A stretch of 64,000 bases of DNA from AP-15 sp963814865 (lineage in GTDB: Bacteria; Pseudomonadota; Alphaproteobacteria; ATCC43930; CGMCC-115725): the NCBI GenBank assembly GCA_963814865.1, contig CAWFEN010000016.1, positions 1 through 64,000 on the forward strand, written 5' to 3'. Shown one piece after another: positions 34,003 through 44,267 of this stretch. The first letter of the stretch is position 1. Every line of letters begins with the position of its first letter. The notes under the pieces were generated by a model. The model ran no database searches. It had not been told where the DNA came from and saw nothing but the letters and a program-made list of their open reading frames with translations. The position numbers were made by a program, and so were the translations under genes.

Positions 34003-34245
34003 ATGATCGAAGCGGCCGATGCGGTTCTCGACGCGACCGGGCTGTTGTGCCCGCTGCCGGTGCTGAAGGCGCGGCGGGCGCTGAAGCCGCTCGCTCCCGG
34101 TGGCGTTCTCGAAGTGCTGGCGACCGACCCCGGCGCCGCCAAGGATTTCGAGCATTTCTGCCGGACGACCGGCTGCGAACTCCTCGAAGCATCCGAGGAG
34201 CCCGGCGGCGTCCTGCGCTTTCGCCTGAAGAAGCCGGGCGCCTGA
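34003..34245 (+). CDS. TusA/SirA-like sulfur carrier protein
   Basis: Protein of 80 residues with the TusA fold. The signature LDATGLLCPLPVLKARRALK holds Cys16, the persulfide carrier, and CPxP follows. GGVLEVLATDPGAAKDFEHF is the second strand and helix. It may donate sulfur in tRNA thiolation or molybdenum-cofactor routes; the exact partner is unknown. ATG 34003 follows GAGGCGGAG. The iron-alcohol dehydrogenase starts 29 bases downstream, likely on one transcript. Confidence 0.88.
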   Translation: MIEAADAVLDATGLLCPLPVLKARRALKPLAPGGVLEVLATDPGAAKDFEHFCRTTGCELLEASEEPGGVLRFRLKKPGA

Positions 34246-34274
34246 ACAGCCGGGCTGGGCCGAGGGAGGGGAAA

Positions 34275-35435
34275 ATGACTGCGATGATCACCATGCCGCG
34301 CCAGATGGCGGTCGGCGGCGGCGCGCTGGCCGAGCTGCCGGCCGCGCTGCAACGCTTCGGGCTCATGCGGCCGCTGATCGTCACCGACCCCTACATCCAA
34401 GGATGCGGCATTCTCGAGCGCGCGACCGCGCTCCTCGACCATGCCCGGATCCGCTGGTCGGTTTTCGCCGACACCGTTCCCGACCCGACCACGGCGGTCG
34501 TCGAAGCCGGCGCGCGGATTCTCGCCGAGGGCGGTTTCGACAGCCTGGTGGCGATCGGCGGCGGCAGCTCGATCGACACCGCCAAGGCGATGAGCGTGCT
34601 GGCGGCGAATGGCGGCCGCATGCGCGACTACAAGGTCCCGGCCGAGATCCCCAGGGCCGGGCCGCCGCTGGTGGCGATCCCGACGACGGCGGGGACCGGC
34701 TCGGAGGTGACCCGGTTTACCGTCATCACCGACACCGAGACCGACGAGAAGATGCTGATCGCCGGCCTCGCCTGCTGCCCGCTGGCGGCGATCGTCGATT
34801 ACGAGCTGACCCTGACGATGCCGCTGCGGCTGACCGCCGATACCGGGCTCGACAGCCTGACTCATGCGATCGAGGCCTATGTCAGCCGCCGCGCCAGCCC
34901 GTTCACCGACGGGCTCGCCAGGAACGCCATGGGGCTGATCGCGCGCCATATCCGCGCCGCCTGCGCCGAGCCTGATAATCGCGCGGCGCGCGAAGCGATG
35001 GCGCTGGGGGCGACCACGGCCGGGATGGCGTTCTCCAATTCGAGCGTCGCCCTGGTGCACGGCATGAGCCGGCCGATCGGCGCCTTTTTCCATGTGCCGC
35101 ACGGGCTGTCGAACGCGATGCTGCTGCCTGAGATCACCGCCTTTTCGGTGCCGGCGGCGCTCGACCGCTATGCCGATTGCGCACGGGCGATGGGCATCGC
35201 CGACGAAAACGAAGGCAGCCAGGGCGCCGTCGCGCGGCTGCTCGACGAATTGCGCCGGCTCAACCAGGACCTGCAGGTGCCGACGCCGCGCGAATGGGGC
35301 ATCGAGGCCGAACGCTATCACGCGCTGCTGCCGGTGATGGCGAGCCAGGCGCTGGCCTCGGGCTCGCCCGCCAACAACCCGATGGTGCCGACGGGCGACG
35401 AGATCATCGACCTCTACCGCCGCGTCTACGGGTAA
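34275..35435 (+). CDS. Iron-containing alcohol dehydrogenase
   Basis: Group III Fe-dependent alcohol dehydrogenase of 386 residues. The N-terminal nucleotide-binding domain has GGGSSIDTAKAMSVLA and PLVAIPTTAGTGSEVTRF. The metal site is formed by the Asp and His of GLDSLTHAIEAY, the His of ALVHGMSRPIGAFF and the His of HVPHGLSNAMLLP. All four ligand positions are present. GAGGGAGGGG precedes ATG 34275. The TusA-like gene sits directly upstream. Substrate unknown; family members reduce or oxidise short alcohols, lactaldehyde or butanol. Confidence 0.92.
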   Translation: MTAMITMPRQMAVGGGALAELPAALQRFGLMRPLIVTDPYIQGCGILERATALLDHARIRWSVFADTVPDPTTAVVEAGARILAEGGFDSLVAIGGGSSIDTAKAMSVLAANGGRMRDYKVPAEIPRAGPPLVAIPTTAGTGSEVTRFTVITDTETDEKMLIAGLACCPLAAIVDYELTLTMPLRLTADTGLDSLTHAIEAYVSRRASPFTDGLARNAMGLIARHIRAACAEPDNRAAREAMALGATTAGMAFSNSSVALVHGMSRPIGAFFHVPHGLSNAMLLPEITAFSVPAALDRYADCARAMGIADENEGSQGAVARLLDELRRLNQDLQVPTPREWGIEAERYHALLPVMASQALASGSPANNPMVPTGDEIIDLYRRVYG

Positions 35436-36313
35436 CGGCGGCGGTCCGCCGAGCCTTTTTCGGCGATTATGATCGCCGGCGCGTTGGTGTCGTTCGAGGT
35501 CGCCGCCGGCATCGATCGCGGCGTCCGGTGCATCGGCGTCGCTCCCGCGGCGACCCGGCTCATGGCGGCGCAGCCCGCAGATTGCCGCTCAATTTCATAT
35601 TGGCGGACCTGCAACGAGCCGAGGACGCGATCGAGGTCCGCCGGTTCAGCCGGGTGTCCATCCGCGCCGCAGAAGCTGGCATGGATCACCCAGACATGGC
35701 CTCCGCTCCATTGCGGGCCGCGCTTTTCGATCGCCCAGCAATCGCTCGGGCCAATCGAAAACTCCATAGCGCTGAGATCGCCGGCCTCGCGGAAGTTACG
35801 CCAATTGCTGCCTGCCCTCGTCATTTGGTTCATGTCGAGGAAATCTTCGCGCAGATCGCTGTAGCCGGTTTCGACAAAGCAGGCGCGATGCTGAAAACCG
35901 ATGGCGCTGACATAAGTCGAATCGAACGTCATGACATCGGCTTCGACTTTCAAAGTTCCGACAGCGGTCACGACCAGATCGTGGGCGATCTGGCAATTCG
36001 ATATTTGCACCGACGAGGCTCCCTGCGAGGTACCAAGCGCCGCCGGACCGACCGATGGCCCGCGCTTGCAGGTGCCGGCGCCGGCGGAGGCGATCCGCGA
36101 GCCGGTGCAGGGAATATTCGGCCATTTATCCTCCTCGACGCGCGTGTTGCCGAGATAGGGGCTGAATTTTCTCCAGGGAGGGGTGATCGGCGGTGCCGTG
36201 ACCGTGACGTCCGGGAGCCCGAGGCTCGACCGGTCGGCACCGGAAGCGCCCGGCGCCGAGCACGCGATCGCCATCAGCGTGAGGGTCCCGGCCAATCTAT
36301 CGGTGCCGCGCAT
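35426..36313 (-). CDS. Exported protein of unknown function with a GMC-oxidoreductase tail
   Basis: Protein of 295 residues. RLAGTLTLMAIACSAPGASG is a signal peptide, possibly with a lipobox-like Cys. The mature part has six or more cysteines (PCTGSRIASAGAGTCKRG, ISNCQIAHDL, RACFVETGYSD, SDCWAIEKRG, HASFCGADG) and reads as a compact beta protein; I recognise no family. GGGGAGG precedes ATG 36313. Its last 25 residues (MPAATSNDTNAPAIIIAEKG) are a diverged copy of the C-terminus of the neighbouring GMC oxidoreductase (TSTNTNAPTIMIAEKG), read in frame. The native end is therefore probably lost. It overlaps the alcohol dehydrogenase end by 10 bases. Confidence 0.65.
   Translation of the reverse strand: MRGTDRLAGTLTLMAIACSAPGASGADRSSLGLPDVTVTAPPITPPWRKFSPYLGNTRVEEDKWPNIPCTGSRIASAGAGTCKRGPSVGPAALGTSQGASSVQISNCQIAHDLVVTAVGTLKVEADVMTFDSTYVSAIGFQHRACFVETGYSDLREDFLDMNQMTRAGSNWRNFREAGDLSAMEFSIGPSDCWAIEKRGPQWSGGHVWVIHASFCGADGHPAEPADLDRVLGSLQVRQYEIERQSAGCAAMSRVAAGATPMHRTPRSMPAATSNDTNAPAIIIAEKGSADRRRYP
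35454..35513. repeat. Diverged copy of the 3' end of the GMC oxidoreductase gene
   Basis: This 60-base stretch matches 36511-36570 at 51 of 60 positions, in the same orientation, at an offset of 1057 bases. The second copy encodes the last part of the GMC oxidoreductase. This copy encodes the tail of the exported protein at 35426-36313. It suggests a former second GMC gene or a partial duplication spanning the exported-protein gene. Confidence 0.8.
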
Positions 36314-36476
36314 GGCAAAGCCTCCCCTGAAAGAGGCGCTCTCTCGGTCGCCCGCGCGGCAAGATAGATCAAAATCGGCGTTCAGCCCGATGCCTGAAGA
36401 TCGCCTTTCTCGCGCGCGGCCTGCTCTGGTTCCCTCGTGGTCTGCTCGGCGGCGCGGCTGCGGGCGAGCGGCGTTC

Positions 36477-38081
36477 TCAGTTGCGGGCGTCGGCCAAGAT
36501 CATCGCGGCGCCTTTTTCGGCGATCATGATGGTCGGCGCGTTGGTGTTGGTCGAGGTGACGGTCGGCATCACCGAAGCGTCGATCACGCGCAGGCCGTCG
36601 AGGCCGTGCACGCGCAGATGGTCGTCGACCACGGCCATCGCGTCCGGGCCCATCCGGCAGGTGCAGGTCGCGTGGAACACGGTCGAGCCGTACTGCCGCG
36701 CATAATCGAGCAGCTCGTCGTCGCTTTGCACGTTCTTGCCGGGAAGGTTCTCGGCGACGACGTATTTGGCCAGCACCGGGGCGGCGAAGAGCCGGCGCAC
36801 CCATTTGAGGCCGCCGATCACGGCGCGGCGGTCGGTCTCCTCGGAGAGATAGCGCGGGTTGATCGCCGGCGGGTCGCCGGGCCGGTTCGATTTCGCCTCG
36901 ACATAGCCGCGGCTCAAGGGCCGCATCTGCCACATGCCGCCGGTCATGCCCGGCGTGTCGTCGAGCCGGCGCACCGGCCCCGGCGCAAAGCTCCCGGAGG
37001 CGAGCAGGCACTGAATGTCCGGGGTGGCCGATTCCTCCAGCACCTTGACCGAGGCGCAGACGAGCGAAGCGGCGTAGGTCAGCATGCCGGTGCCGGCGAA
37101 CAGGTAGCGCAGGATTTCGCCGGCAAAGGGCAGGCCGCGCGACTTTTCGTTCATGGTCCTGGCGCCGGCGACCGAGCAGGTGACACGGGCGATATAGTGG
37201 TCCTGCAGATTCCGGCCGACGCCGGGCAATGCATGATGGACTGCGACGCCGATGCGGCCGAGGTGGTCGGGGTCGCCGACGCCCGACAGCTGCAGCACCA
37301 ATGGCGAGCCGACCGCGCCGGCCGACAGGATCACCTCGCGCGCCGCGTCCGCCCGCTCGACCCCGTTGCCGCGGGCGTATTCGACACCGGTCGCGCGGGT
37401 GCCGTCGAACACGATGCGGTGCACCAGCGCATCGGTCACGACCTGCAAATTCGGGCGCTTCTGCGCCGGGCGCAGATAGGTGCGCGCGGCGCTCTGCCGC
37501 CGCCGGCCGCGCCGGGTCTGCTGGACCCAGCCGATATTGTCGCCGGCGCCGGGCGGCAGATGGTTCACGTCCTCGTGGTATTCGAGCCCGATCTCCTTCC
37601 CGGCCTCGATCATGGTCTGGCACAAGGCCGGCTTGTCGGCGGTGTGCGAGGTCAAGAGCGGCCCGCCCTTGCCGTGAAATTCGTCTTCGCCGCCTTCCCA
37701 GTCTTCGGCCTTCTTGAAATAGGGCAGGATGTCGTCCCACGACCAGCCGCGATTGCCGAATTGCGCCCAATGGTCGAAATCCTCGGGCTGGCCGCGCACA
37801 TAGATCATCCCGTTGATCGAGCTCGAGCCGCCCAATACCCGGCCGCGCGGGTAGAGGATCGCACGCCCGTTGGTGCCGGGGTCGGGCTCGGCGTGATAGC
37901 CCCAGGTCAGGGTCGGATGATCCATCAGTTTCACATAGCCGGCCGGGATATGGATCAGCGGATTGCGGTCGCGCCCGCCGGCCTCGATCAGCACGACCCG
38001 CGTGCCGGGGTCCTCGCTCAGCCGGTTGGCCAGGACGCATCCGGCCGAGCCCGCGCCGATGATCACGTAATCTGCCTGCAT
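36477..38081 (-). CDS. GMC-family (choline dehydrogenase-like) FAD oxidoreductase
   Basis: FAD enzyme of 534 residues oxidising an alcohol. YVIIGAGSAGCVLANRLSED is the ADP-binding fold and VLIEAGG the following acidic strand. GRVLGGSSSINGMIYVRGQP is GMC signature 1, and AREVILSAGAVGSPLVLQLS signature 2. Active-site His470 lies in STVFHATCTCRMGP, and the paired Asn in TSTNTNAPTIMIAEKG. ATG 38081 was chosen over 38087 because GGGAG sits 6 bases before the former and touches the latter. Complete length for the family. Substrate cannot be told; relatives act on choline, glycols or polyethylene glycol. Confidence 0.92.
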   Translation of the reverse strand: MQADYVIIGAGSAGCVLANRLSEDPGTRVVLIEAGGRDRNPLIHIPAGYVKLMDHPTLTWGYHAEPDPGTNGRAILYPRGRVLGGSSSINGMIYVRGQPEDFDHWAQFGNRGWSWDDILPYFKKAEDWEGGEDEFHGKGGPLLTSHTADKPALCQTMIEAGKEIGLEYHEDVNHLPPGAGDNIGWVQQTRRGRRRQSAARTYLRPAQKRPNLQVVTDALVHRIVFDGTRATGVEYARGNGVERADAAREVILSAGAVGSPLVLQLSGVGDPDHLGRIGVAVHHALPGVGRNLQDHYIARVTCSVAGARTMNEKSRGLPFAGEILRYLFAGTGMLTYAASLVCASVKVLEESATPDIQCLLASGSFAPGPVRRLDDTPGMTGGMWQMRPLSRGYVEAKSNRPGDPPAINPRYLSEETDRRAVIGGLKWVRRLFAAPVLAKYVVAENLPGKNVQSDDELLDYARQYGSTVFHATCTCRMGPDAMAVVDDHLRVHGLDGLRVIDASVMPTVTSTNTNAPTIMIAEKGAAMILADARN

Positions 38082-38305
38082 GTCCATCTCCCGTAATGCC
38101 GCCCACAGCGGTCGGGCCGCTAAGGTTAAGACGACCGGGCTGGTCGGAGCAAATTTCGCTGTATTGGCGCCGCAACGCAACAGAAGACAGCGCCGACTAG
38201 TCGGGAATCCGCCGGATGCCCGATAAAATAGATATTAACCCTCTTATAGTTTCCGGCGCGGCTTGACCCGTGCTAGTGGTACGCCAGAGCGAGGGAGAGC
38301 AGCAC

Positions 38306-41300
38306 ATGGCAGCGATAAGCTGGAAAAGTCCGGTCAGCGGCAGCTGGAGCACCCCGGCCGACTGGAGCACGGGCACTGTGCCGGCTGCCGGCGACGACGT
38401 AACCATCGGGGTCGGCGGCTCTTACACCGTCTCGATCACCGCGCTGCCGGTCGCGGTCGACTCGCTGACGATCGACGACCCGAGCGCCGTTCTGGCGATC
38501 GACACGAGCGGGGCCGGCGGCAGCAATGTGGCTTTGACCGGCGCCCTCGGCAACAGCGGCACGATCGAAATCGGCAACACTAACCTCACCGCGGCGACGA
38601 CCGTCGCGGTGGACGGGCTTTCGAACACCGGCACGATCGATTTGACCGGCAGCGCCACGGTGCAGGCGTCGCTGCTGGTCGAACCGGCGGCGCCGACGAC
38701 CTTGACCGGCAAATACTTTCTCAGCGGCGATGCGGAGCTAGGCTTCGAGACCGGCGCGGTCACGGCGATCGGCAGCGGTGCCGAACTGTCGCTGACCGGC
38801 GCCAAGGCGCGCGTGGCACTCGGCTCGGCGCCCGCCAGCAACAGCGCGCTGACCCAGCTCGGCAGCAACCTCGGCACGCTCAATCTCGAAAACGGCGCCA
38901 CGGTCGCCACCACGAGCGACTTCAGCAATACGGGCACCGTCGATATCGATACCAATTCGGGCGCGGGGGGCAGCCGGCTGACGATCGGCGGCATCCTGGC
39001 CAACATCAGCAACATCACGATCGGCAACGCCAGCCTCAGCGCGGCTACGGTGGTCACGGCGGCCGATCTCCTCGAATTCCGGCCAGATCAACCTGACCGG
39101 CAGCGGGGCGAACGAGGCCGCCCTGATCATCGACGCCGCAGCGCCGGCGCTTCTGGAAGGGGTGTACACTCTCACCAACGATGCATCGCTCGAATTCGCG
39201 AGCGGCGGGATCACCGAGATCTACGACGGCTGGTCGCTCTTTCTCGACGGCGCCAAGGCACGGGTGGCGCTGGTTTCGGCGCCGGACAGCAACAGTGCGC
39301 TGCAGACGCTCGCGAACAACAACGGCACCTTGCGCCTCGACGGCGGGGCGAGCGTCGCCACCACAGTCGGCCTCACGAACAGCGTCACCCTGGAGGTCGA
39401 CGACATCAGCGGCAGCGGCGGCAGCCGGCTGACCGTCGGCGGGACCCTGACCAATCATGGCACGCTGACGATCGGCAACAGCACCCTCAGCGCGCCGACG
39501 ATCGTCAAGGCGGCCGGTCTAGTGAACACCAGCAACATCAACCTGACCGGGGCCGCCTCGGTCCAGGCAACGCTCGACATCACCGGCCCCGCGCCCTCGA
39601 TCTTCACCGGGAACAATAAGCTCACCGGCGACGCGCTCCTCGAATACGCCGGCGGCGCGATCAACGAAATCGCCATCGGCGAGGAGACGTCTCTCGACGG
39701 TCCGAAGGCGCGGGTGGCGCTCGCCTCGGCGCCGGGCAGCAACAGCGCGCTCACCGCGCTCTCGACCAACGACGGAACTTTCAACCTTGAAAACGGCGCC
39801 GTGGTTACCACCACGGTCGGCCTGACCAATGCCAACGGCGCCGCTATCGATGTCGACAGCATTTCCGGCACCGGCGGCAGCCGGCTGACCATCGGCGGGA
39901 CGTTGACCAATTTCGGCACCATCACGATCGGCAACATCAACCTCAGCGCGCCGACCATCGTCGAGGTGTTGGAACTTGCGGACTCTGCTGCGATCGATCT
40001 GATCGGCGGAGTTTCGGTCCAGGCCAAGCTCGACGTCGTCGCGCCACCGCCGGCAACGATTTTGGGAGGAACTCTGATCGAGCTTGAGAACGACGCGCTG
40101 CTCGAATACGGGGCGATCGTCGGGATCGATGGCGGCGCGGAGCTTTACCTCGACGGCGCCAAGGCGCGGGTAGCGCTCGCCGCGGCGACGGGCAGCAACA
40201 GCGCATTGACCGCGTTCCAGAGCAACGCCGGCACGCTCCGCCTCGACGGCGGCACGGTCGTCAGCACGGTCACGGCCTTGTCGAATACCGGTACGGTCGA
40301 GATCGACGATTCCGGCGGCGGCAGCCGGCTGACGACCGGCGGGACGCTGACCAACAGCGGCCACCTCACAATCGGCAACAGCAGCCTCAACGCGGCGACG
40401 ATCGTCAGGTCAGGCGGTCTCTCGAACACCGGCACGATCAGCCTCACCGGCGCGCTTTTGGTGCAGGCAACGCTCGACGCCGCGGGCGCGGCGCCGGGCA
40501 CCCTCACCGGCGTGAACAACCTTACCAACGATGCGCTTCTCGAATACGGGAGCGGCGCGATTACCGGGATCGGCAGCGGTGCGACGCTCTATCTCGACGG
40601 CGCCAAATCGCGGGTGGCGCTGGCCTCGGCGACCCTCAGCAACAGCGCCCTGACGACGCTAGGGAGCAACCTCGGGACGCTGCGCCTCGATGGCGGCGCC
40701 GTCGTCACCACGACCACCAGCTTCGCGAACAGCGGCCTCGTCGAGGTCGACGATGCCGGCGGCGGCAGCCGGCTGACGATCGGCGGGACATTGACCAACA
40801 ACGCGGTCAGTCCCACCGGCATCAAGATCGGCAACGCCACCCTCAGCGCGCCGACGATCGTCAAGGCCGCCAATCTCTCGAACACCGGCGCGATCAGCGT
40901 GACCGGCGCACCCTCGGTTCAGGCGACGCTCGACATCGCCGGTGCCGCGCCGACGATCTTGATCGGCGTCAACGACCTCACCAACGATGCGCTTCTCGAA
41001 TACGGCAGCGGCGCGATCAGCGGGATCGGCAGCGGTGCGACGCTCTATCTCGACGGCGCCAAGTCGCGGGTGGCGCTCGCCTCGGCGACCGGCGGCAACA
41101 GCGCGCTGACCACAGTTCGCGAGCAATGCCGGCACGCTCCGCCTTGACGCCGGCGCGCTCGTCCACACCACCGCGGCTCTCTCGAACAGCGATCTCATCG
41201 AGGTCGACGACGTCAGCGGCAGCGGCGGCAGCCGCCTGACCATCGGCGGGACCGTGACCAATGGCGGCACGATTACGATCGGCAATACCGCGCTCAGCGC

Positions 41301-42761
41301 GGCGACGACGGTCTCCGCGGCGGGGCTGGCGAATAGCGGCAAGATCAGCCTGACCGGCGCGACCTCGGTCCAGGCGACGCTCGACATCACCAGCGCTGCG
41401 CCGGGGACCCTCAACGGCAACATCAATCTTACGAACGACGCGCTTCTCGAATACGGCAGCAACGCGATCACCACGATCGCCAGCGGCGCTGTGCTCGACC
41501 TCACCGGTGCTGCGGCTCGGGTGGCGGACGCCTCCGCGACCGGCAGCAACAGCGCGCTGACCCAACTGGCGAGCAATGCCGGCACGCTCGCCATAGCGGG
41601 CGGCGCCCGGCTTGCCACCACCGTCGCCCTGTCGAACAGCGGCATTCTCGATGTCGATGCGAGCGGTGCCGGCGGCAGCAGCCTGACCATCGGCGGAACG
41701 CTCAGCAGCAGTGGCACCATCGCCATCGGCAACAGCAGCAGCCTCTCGCGGGCGACGACCGTCACCGCGGCCGGGCTCGATCTCACCGGCGGAACCTTGA
41801 ATATCGTCGGCCATGCCGCAACCGCGACCCTGACATTGACCGGCGCCGCTTCCGATGCCGGCTCCATCGCGATCGGCAGTGCCGGCATTCTCGCTCTCGG
41901 CAGCAACAGCATGAGCGTCGTCACTCCGGGCACCTTGACCGTGAATGGCGGGGAGATCAGCGGCGGCACGCTGACGGGCTCGGGCAAGATCGACAGCGGC
42001 CCATCCTCCAGCAGCACGCTCGACGGCGTGACGATCGCTGCCGGGACGACCTTCGCGGCCGGCGCCAGCAGTTTCCTGACGATCGACCATGTGACCGTCG
42101 ACGGCACGTTGACCGGCGGCGGCAATGCCGGGCTCGTCTTCGGGGCCCACGGCACCGATACGATGACCAACATCGCCGGCTTCCCGACGATCGCGCTCGC
42201 CGATGGCGGGGCGAACAAGCTGACCTTGAAAAGCGCGAACTTCGCCGGGGTCGGCAGCGCCACGATCACGGTTTACGACGGCGCCGACGGCAATACCGTC
42301 ACCGCGTCGAGCCTGCCCAAGGCGGATGGCATCGTCGTCTATGCCGGCGGCGGCGCCGATATCCTGACCGGCGGCGCCGGCAACGATGTCTTCTACGCCG
42401 GCGGCGACACGACGATGAAGGGCAAGGGCGGCGCCAACGAGTTCGCCTTTTTCGGAGCCGGCGCCGCCAACTTCGTCGCCGATTTTGCCGCGTGTCGTCG
42501 AGCAACGAGCTGGTGTTCAGCAATTTCGGCTTCTCGCTCGGGCAGGGCGGCGCAAGTGCGGCGCCGCAGGCATTGCCGACGGATCTTTTCTCGTCGCAGA
42601 CCAACGGCAGTTTCGACAACACGACCGAGCGCTTCGCCTACAATACCGGCAACGGCCAGCTGCTCTATTCGGCGGACGGCAGCGGCAGCAGTTCACAGCT
42701 CGTCGCGACCCTGACCAACCACCCTGGACTGGCCGCCTCGCAGCTGTTCTTCGTCACCTGA
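38306..42761 (+). pseudogene. RTX-like secreted beta-repeat adhesin, broken by three frameshifts
   Basis: GAGGGAGAG precedes ATG 38306. Read across three frames, it encodes about 1,485 residues: at least seven imperfect repeats of about 150 residues, each with LTNDALLEYGSGAITGIGSG, LYLDGAKSRVALASAT and GGSRLTIGGTLTN, followed by a glycine-rich calcium-binding-like stretch (GADILTGGAGNDVFYAGGDT) and an export-type C-terminus (ASQLFFVT). Repeats lie about 445-460 bases apart (38.97, 39.42, 39.87, 40.32, 40.77, 41.23, 41.67 kb). Breaks: an extra C in CTCCTCG at about 39070, one extra base near 41115, and a one-base loss (or two-base gain) near 42492. Comparison with sister repeats fixes the first two. 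It is a likely cargo of the exporter at 30.2-33.9 kb. As written only about 255 residues would be made. Confidence 0.82.
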
Positions 42762-42802
42762 GCCACCGACTCGAAATGAATAAAATCATTCCAATGGGTC
42801 GA

Positions 42803-42881
42803 CCGTCGCCCCCGCGAAGGCGGGGGTCCAGAGCAACTGCCTGATCCTTGGCCCTGGCTTCCCGCTTTCGCGGGAATGACG
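42803..42881. repeat. Palindromic intergenic element
   Basis: Two hairpins face each other: CCCCCGCGAAGGCGGGGG and CCCGCTTTCGCGGG, joined by about 35 bases, with GACCGTCGCC at one side and GGGAATGACG at the other. The same layout, inverted, recurs at 44126-44233. Such elements are widespread in alphaproteobacterial intergenic DNA. It lies 42 bases past the adhesin stop and may fold as its transcript end. Confidence 0.7.
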
Positions 42882-42974
42882 AATGTCCTGTCGGAATGAG
42901 GAAATTCATTTCGAGCCGCGCTCTGAGCCGCGCCGCCCCACTCGCTATGGCTTACCGCGGCAATAAAAGGCGGG

Positions 42975-43667
42975 CTATTCCGCCGCGGCGCGCACCGGTT
43001 CGATGAACTGCGACACCCATTTGTTGCGACGTCTCAGGCCGTCGCGATACATCGCCTCGAACTCGGCCTCCGGGAAGGAATGCGTCGAGGCGCGCTTCAT
43101 CAGCGCATCGGCCCATGCCTTCAGCCGCGGATACTTCTCGATATGGCCGAGCTTCCTGACCCGGTCGAGAAACAGGTAGCGCTGCAGGAACGGCGCATAG
43201 GCGGCATCCACCAGCGAATAATCGGCGCCGTTGAAAAACGGGCCGCTGCCCTGTTTTTCGAGCGCCCTTTCGAGCCGTTCGAACGGCACCGGGATCTGCT
43301 CCGCCGCCTTGTTGTAGTCGGCCTCGGTATCGGCATAGGCGGTGGCGGTGACCGTGCCGGCGAAAGTCGGCACATAGTCGGTCCAGGCGCGGTTGACGGC
43401 GCGCTCGACCGGGTCCGCCGGATGCAGCCGCGGCATGATCGTCTCGTCGAGGTATTCGTTGATCGCATTCGATTCGAACAGCGACACCTTGTCGTCGATG
43501 CTGATGACCGGCACCTTCCGGTGCGGCGAGATCGCGAGGAACCAGTCGGGCCGGTTGTCGGGCTCGATATGGCGCAGCTCGAATTCGGTCTTCTTCTCGC
43601 GCAGCACGATCGCCGAGCGCTGCACCCAGGGGCAGGTCTTGAAGCTGACCAGCATGTATTTCGTCAC
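42975..43667 (-). CDS. Glutathione S-transferase (omega/zeta-like)
   Basis: Protein of 230 residues. The N-terminal thioredoxin-like domain has Cys12 in KTCPWVQRS, the omega-type catalytic position, then HRKVPVISIDDKVSLFESNA, where the cis-Pro and the SESNA-like glutathione loop lie. The helical C-domain starts after INEYLDETIMPRL and includes NGADYSLVDAAYAPFLQRY. GTG 43667 has GGAGG 6 bases upstream. The next gene on this strand is far off, so it stands alone. Cytosolic; substrate unknown. Confidence 0.9.
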   Translation of the reverse strand: MTKYMLVSFKTCPWVQRSAIVLREKKTEFELRHIEPDNRPDWFLAISPHRKVPVISIDDKVSLFESNAINEYLDETIMPRLHPADPVERAVNRAWTDYVPTFAGTVTATAYADTEADYNKAAEQIPVPFERLERALEKQGSGPFFNGADYSLVDAAYAPFLQRYLFLDRVRKLGHIEKYPRLKAWADALMKRASTHSFPEAEFEAMYRDGLRRRNKWVSQFIEPVRAAAE

Positions 43668-43902
43668 GGCGGCCTCCGGTGAATGGTTGGTCTCGCCGCA
43701 TGATCGCACGGCCGGCGCGCCCGCTTAAACATGATTTTTCAGCCGCCCGGCGCCCCGCCGGTCGGGTTGCCAGCCTGGAGGCTCGCCTGCGCGGCTGTTC
43801 CGGCAAGGGCCGGAGCGCTGCCGGGCGCCGGTAATGGCAGCGATTGTCGCAAGAACCCGCTGGTGCTCAGACGCATCCATAGGGTGCAGTCTCGCCGCGC
43901 TC
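43668..43902. other. Intergenic, nothing recognised
   Basis: Part of a 780-base gene-free stretch (43668-44445) between the GST gene and the second adhesin. This section shows no gene; the rest is occupied by three inverted-repeat elements listed separately. Confidence 0.45.
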
Positions 43903-44048
43903 GTCATGCCCGGCCCACGGGTCCGCGCCTTGCGCGGCCCGAGGACAGTCCTTGTGCCGCGCGTCCGCGGAAACCGGCAGAGTATGTGCCGCGAGTCGTG
44001 GCTGTCCGGGACCAGCCCTGGACCAGCCTGGACCAGCCCGAGCATGAC
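43903..44048. repeat. Inverted-repeat element with GTCATGC ends
   Basis: The left end reads GTCATGCCCGG and the right end, reverse-complemented, GTCATGCTCGGG. The inside is GC-rich, and near 44009-44040 the ten-base unit GGACCAGCCT is repeated about three times. It looks like another palindromic intergenic repeat rather than a gene. Confidence 0.45.
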
Positions 44049-44125
44049 GGTTGAGCGAATCTTGTGTCTGCGCCTGAGCACTGGTGGAGCGGTTCTAACG
44101 CTTGGCACCCGTCTGCTTTCCTCTT

Positions 44126-44233
44126 CGTCATTCCCGCGAAAGCGGGAACCCAGGGCCTGCCCCTGGCTTGAACAGGGGGCGGCAGGCGCCGGGCGCTTGC
44201 CCTGGACCCCCGCCTGCGCGGGGGCGACGGTCA
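44126..44233. repeat. Palindromic intergenic element, second copy
   Basis: GTCATTCCCGCGAAAGCGGG at the left and ACCCCCGCCTGCGCGGGGGC at the right match the element at 42803-42881 in reverse orientation, with a longer middle (CCAGGGCCTGCCCCTGGCTT). Two copies flank the GST gene as a long inverted pair. Confidence 0.7.
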
Positions 44234-44267
44234 GGAAGCATGGGAGCCATTTGTCAGGTTAGCACCA

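Noticed and set aside
30130..35321. Minus-strand open frames of 844 and 931 codons opposite the exporter, HlyD, TusA-like and alcohol dehydrogenase genes
   Set aside because: They show no family motif and are arginine-, histidine- and glutamine-rich in the way antisense frames of high-GC genes are. The plus-strand genes have full sets of conserved residues.
38900..41700. Regularly spaced similar segments that could suggest a CRISPR-like or tandem array
   Set aside because: The period is about 450 bases and the segments are open reading frame with protein-level conservation (GGSRLTIGG, LDGAKARVAL). These are repeats of a secreted protein, not short direct repeats with unique spacers.
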